From NCBI GenBank assembly GCA_017303735.1, contig JAFLCF010000107.1, forward strand, positions 1 to 15,306: 15,306 nt of DNA, in the 5' to 3' direction. Source of the stretch: Anaerolineae bacterium (GTDB taxonomy: Bacteria; Chloroflexota; Anaerolineae; Anaerolineales; Villigracilaceae). The position numbers were made by a program, and so were the translations under genes. Positions 13,174-15,306 of the stretch are shown piece after piece. Numbering within the stretch: position 1 is the stretch's first letter; each line of letters opens with the position of its first letter. The notes beneath the pieces were generated by a model. It worked only from the letters and a program-made list of their open reading frames with translations, ran no database searches and was not told the DNA's origin.

Positions 13174-14326
13174 ACTTCCTCCATTGAAGCCACAACAACA
13201 CAGCATGAAATATTTCAGCAGAAAGAACTGCCAATGCAGAGCCCACCCCGCCTAGTTGAATGCTCAAAACAAATAACAATAGCAACAGTGCTGCGAGGGC
13301 AAGTAAAAGAGAATGAAAAACGGGCTTTTCATATCCCAGTGCGACCAAGCCAAGCGAGGTGTACGTCACTACTACATACGGCAGGATGCTCCACGCCAGC
13401 ACCTGCAAAGCGAGCACAGACTCTGCGAACTCATCGCCAAACAAAAAGCGGACCAGGGGTTCGGCGAAGAAATTGATCAACCCAGAGATCACGAAGGCAA
13501 AACCCAACAATGGAGCTAATCCTTTTTGCTGTTTGCCAAAATTATCGTCGCGGGTCATTTCGGGGTACATGGCAGTGAATGCAGAAAGATGCCCCAACTT
13601 GCCCGCATCGGTGACACGCGAAGCGACAGAAAATAACCCCGCTCCTGCAAACCCTGAAAGGCTGGGAAGCAAAGTGACCGGAAGTTTTTCATACACCAAG
13701 CGCAAGGTTCCGATCCCTGCCATGGAAAAGCATTCTTTCAACAAGGCAAACGAACGAACCGACGAAATGAATTCAAGCCGAAACTTATATTGTCCGCCTG
13801 CCCACACGGCAAGCAGCACATGCGCAAGTAATAATGTAAGGATCAAAAAATAGAGATCTCCCTGCGCCATCCACAAGACCGACACAGCAAAGAACTGCAA
13901 AACTGCCGACAGCAATTGTGCAATGGAATACATTGCTATTTGTCCACGGGCTCGCGCCGCAATGGTAAAGATCGAATAGAACGAAAGCGGAAAAAGCGCC
14001 AATGTGTAAAACTGCACAGTAAAAGGGATATCAATGAACTGCCCTATAAAAAGCACAGCGCCGCTGTATACCAAAGATAAAAACAATTGCCCACCCAGCC
14101 CGTCGGTTAGCAGCCATGGCACATCTGTGACAGACAACTTGCGGATAAGAACCATATCCATGCCGAAATTTGTAAAGGCATTACCGATCAAAAGAATCGC
14201 CGAAGCAAGCGCATACTCTCCGAAGCCTTCCGCGCCGAGGTAGCGAGCAAGCAAAATATTTGAAACAACCGCCAAGCCTTGAGCACCATAACGGGAGAGA
14301 ACCGTCCATATGATATTTTTTAGCAT
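13151..14326 (-). CDS. Wzx-type polysaccharide/lipid-linked oligosaccharide flippase
   Basis: A 391-residue integral membrane protein of the MOP/PST superfamily. The N-terminus carries the family hallmark SRYGAQGLAVVSNILLARYLGAEGFGEYALA (residues 11-41, shown here as separate words SRYG...LLARYLGAEGFG...YALA). Many hydrophobic helices follow, with a conserved-looking PEMTRD (255-260) between halves and a basic end. Such proteins move undecaprenyl-linked sugar units across the cytoplasmic membrane. It is somewhat short for the family (often over 400 residues) but appears complete. The frame stays open 44 codons upstream through a hairpin repeat and Arg-rich text unlike the family, so ATG 14326 is chosen. 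No Shine-Dalgarno is visible, and a GC-rich hairpin ends nine bases before the ATG. Confidence 0.88.
   Translation of the reverse strand: MLKNIIWTVLSRYGAQGLAVVSNILLARYLGAEGFGEYALASAILLIGNAFTNFGMDMVLIRKLSVTDVPWLLTDGLGGQLFLSLVYSGAVLFIGQFIDIPFTVQFYTLALFPLSFYSIFTIAARARGQIAMYSIAQLLSAVLQFFAVSVLWMAQGDLYFLILTLLLAHVLLAVWAGGQYKFRLEFISSVRSFALLKECFSMAGIGTLRLVYEKLPVTLLPSLSGFAGAGLFSVASRVTDAGKLGHLSAFTAMYPEMTRDDNFGKQQKGLAPLLGFAFVISGLINFFAEPLVRFLFGDEFAESVLALQVLAWSILPYVVVTYTSLGLVALGYEKPVFHSLLLALAALLLLLFVLSIQLGGVGSALAVLSAEIFHAVLLWLQWRKYVLSKLP
13174..13182 (-). promoter_or_regulatory. Shine-Dalgarno of the nucleoside phosphorylase gene
   Basis: GGAGGAAGT on the minus strand abuts the ATG at 13173 and lies inside the last codons of the flippase gene. 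It is the strongest ribosome site in this operon and decides the start codon. Confidence 0.85.
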
Positions 14327-14335
14327 GGTTTCTAC

Positions 14336-14368
14336 CGACCGCCGACGACTGACCGCGGTCGGCGGTCG
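14336..14368 (-). repeat. GC-rich inverted repeat just upstream of the flippase start
   Basis: CGACCGCCGAC (14336-14346) and GTCGGCGGTCG (14358-14368) are exact 11-bp inverted arms. The loop region overlaps a second palindrome, GACCGCGGTC (14351-14360), so two folds compete. No T-run follows on the minus strand. The 14327-14405 spacer between the radical SAM and flippase genes holds nothing else evident. Confidence 0.8.
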
Positions 14369-14405
14369 ACGGTCAAATTTTGGAGGTTTCGCATATATCC
14401 GACTC

Positions 14406-15306
14406 TTACCGCGCAAACGAACGCAGGCGCATCTCTGCCCGTATCCAACCCAACACATAGATGGGCGTCAACACCATTCCTCGCATCTCAAGCTTCTTCC
14501 ATGCCTTACGCAGACGAAACTCATGATGCACTCGCCCATGCAGAATGCGATAAAACTCCTGCGGGAACGGTCCACGATAGAGCATGGCAAGATCATCTGA
14601 GTCGACCCAGTTTTGTTTTTCGCCAAGTTCAAGTTTGACGCGCTCATAGAATTTCGTGCCGGGCAGCGGATACGAAACGGAAATGCCAATGTCATCTGGC
14701 ATGCAATCGCGGACCATCTTCAAGGTCAATTGCACGTCGTCCCAAGTCTCGCCGGGATATCCGAACTGCAAGAAAAACCCGATTTGAATTCCATTGGCAT
14801 GTAATAACTCCGCCGCGCGATAAATGTCTTCGACCATATCGCCTTTATCCATCGCATCCAGAATTTTTTGTGAACCAGATTCCGCGCCCACCCACACGAT
14901 CTTGCAACCAGCCTTTGCCAACGCCGCCGCCGTTTTCTCAGTCACCAAGTCTGCACGCTTCAAGCATTTGAACGGAATCACCGCATCATTCTCGATCAGC
15001 AAATCGGCAAATCGTTCCACCCAATTCGGCTTTAAACCAAAAATATCATCAGCAAACCAAATATGGTCAGGCGCAAAATTTTCTTTGATCCATTTCATTT
15101 CCGCCGCCACATTCTCAGGCGAGCGTGAGTTATACCGCTGCCCCCAGATCGGCTTGGCACACCAATTGCAATGATATGGGCAACCGCGCGTGGTAACCAT
15201 GTTCATCGAAAAATAGCCGTGCTTTTCATACCAGATCTTTTTATATTTTTGGATATCGACCAAGTCCCATGCGGGAAATGGAAGTGCATCGACATTCTTG
15301 ATATCG
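14406..15306 (-). CDS. B12-binding-type radical SAM protein, C-terminal part (partial)
   Basis: The frame is open to the right edge of the window, so the N-terminus is missing; 299 residues are visible. They begin DIKNVDALPFPAWDL, the linker typical of the BchE/Elp3-like family that carries an N-terminal cobalamin-binding domain. The radical SAM motif TTRGCPYHCNWC (C42, C46, C49 in visible numbering) binds the [4Fe-4S] cluster that cleaves SAM. Further family motifs are WFADDIFGL, GAESGSQKILDAM, and FLQFGYPGETWDD. A C-terminal helical extension of about 80 residues follows. Reactions in this family include methylations, ring formations and rearrangements of lipids and natural products; the substrate here is unknown. 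It is first in the visible part of a minus-strand operon with flippase, phosphorylase and methyltransferase genes, 79 bases before the flippase. Confidence 0.92.
   Translation of the reverse strand, partial: DIKNVDALPFPAWDLVDIQKYKKIWYEKHGYFSMNMVTTRGCPYHCNWCAKPIWGQRYNSRSPENVAAEMKWIKENFAPDHIWFADDIFGLKPNWVERFADLLIENDAVIPFKCLKRADLVTEKTAAALAKAGCKIVWVGAESGSQKILDAMDKGDMVEDIYRAAELLHANGIQIGFFLQFGYPGETWDDVQLTLKMVRDCMPDDIGISVSYPLPGTKFYERVKLELGEKQNWVDSDDLAMLYRGPFPQEFYRILHGRVHHEFRLRKAWKKLEMRGMVLTPIYVLGWIRAEMRLRSFAR

Noticed and set aside
13174..13206. 11-codon N-terminal extension of the nucleoside phosphorylase
   Set aside because: It includes the strong GGAGG ribosome site, which points to ATG 13173.
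14327..14458. 44-codon N-terminal extension of the flippase
   Set aside because: It overlaps the radical SAM gene end and a hairpin repeat, is Arg-rich, and precedes a canonical flippase N-terminus at ATG 14326.
1..15306. CRISPR array, tRNA, rRNA, insertion sequence or phage genes
   Set aside because: No regularly spaced direct repeats, tRNA-like cloverleaf, transposase or integrase motifs, or phage structural proteins were seen on either strand.

Overview
The window looks like a chromosomal segment of a member of the Chloroflexota, most likely class Anaerolineae. This is inferred from protein style: LysM/M23 lipoproteins with long Ser/Thr/Pro linkers, LiaF/DUF5668-type membrane proteins, and SD-less genes with a TATAAT-like box directly before the ATG. 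No rRNA or other taxonomic marker is present, so the placement is moderate. Coding density is high. No tRNA, rRNA, CRISPR array, insertion sequence or prophage gene is visible.

Region 1 (1-2282, + strand) is the end of a [NiFe]-hydrogenase maturation operon: the last codons of hypC, then hypD (ATGA overlap), a hairpin-bearing spacer, and hypE. HypC, HypD and HypE together build and deliver the Fe(CN)2CO group. A nested hairpin separates hypE from a small two-CBS-domain protein (2376-2822), which ends in a strong intrinsic terminator.

Region 2 (2901-7776, + strand) holds three tandem paralogous lipoproteins of about 500 residues. Each has a lipobox, a low-complexity linker, a LysM domain, a conserved helical middle domain with an invariant Glu, and a C-terminal zinc peptidase that resembles subfamily M23A (LasA/beta-lytic type). 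They look like cell-wall-acting enzymes. The first two genes each appear to have their own promoter and to be leaderless. The third follows the second after 27 bases.

Region 3 (7777-9328) holds a membrane-anchored TlpA-like thiol-disulfide protein on the minus strand with its own terminator and promoter. Divergent from it is a two-gene + strand unit: a stand-alone cyclic-nucleotide-binding-fold protein and a minimal NifU C-terminal-type Fe-S protein. A bidirectionally placed terminator hairpin follows.

Region 4 (9329-11428, minus strand) is a tight three-gene membrane operon. All three proteins begin with a similar two-helix DUF5668/LiaI-LiaF-like module. One carries a LiaF-like beta domain, and one contains a 50-residue tandem repeat of membrane segments. 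An envelope-stress role is plausible but inferred.

Region 5 (11525-15306, minus strand) is an envelope-polysaccharide-like operon, in transcription order: a B12-type radical SAM enzyme (truncated by the window edge), a Wzx-type flippase, a nucleoside phosphorylase-family protein and a class I SAM methyltransferase. The last three are joined by overlapping start and stop codons.

Several spacers carry hairpins built from short low-complexity words. Some are terminators. Others lack a T-tract and may be dispersed intergenic repeats. The most unusual items are the lipoprotein triplet with a possible second catalytic domain, and the 50-residue-period membrane protein in the LiaF-like cluster. Nothing here can be called a proven new system from sequence alone.
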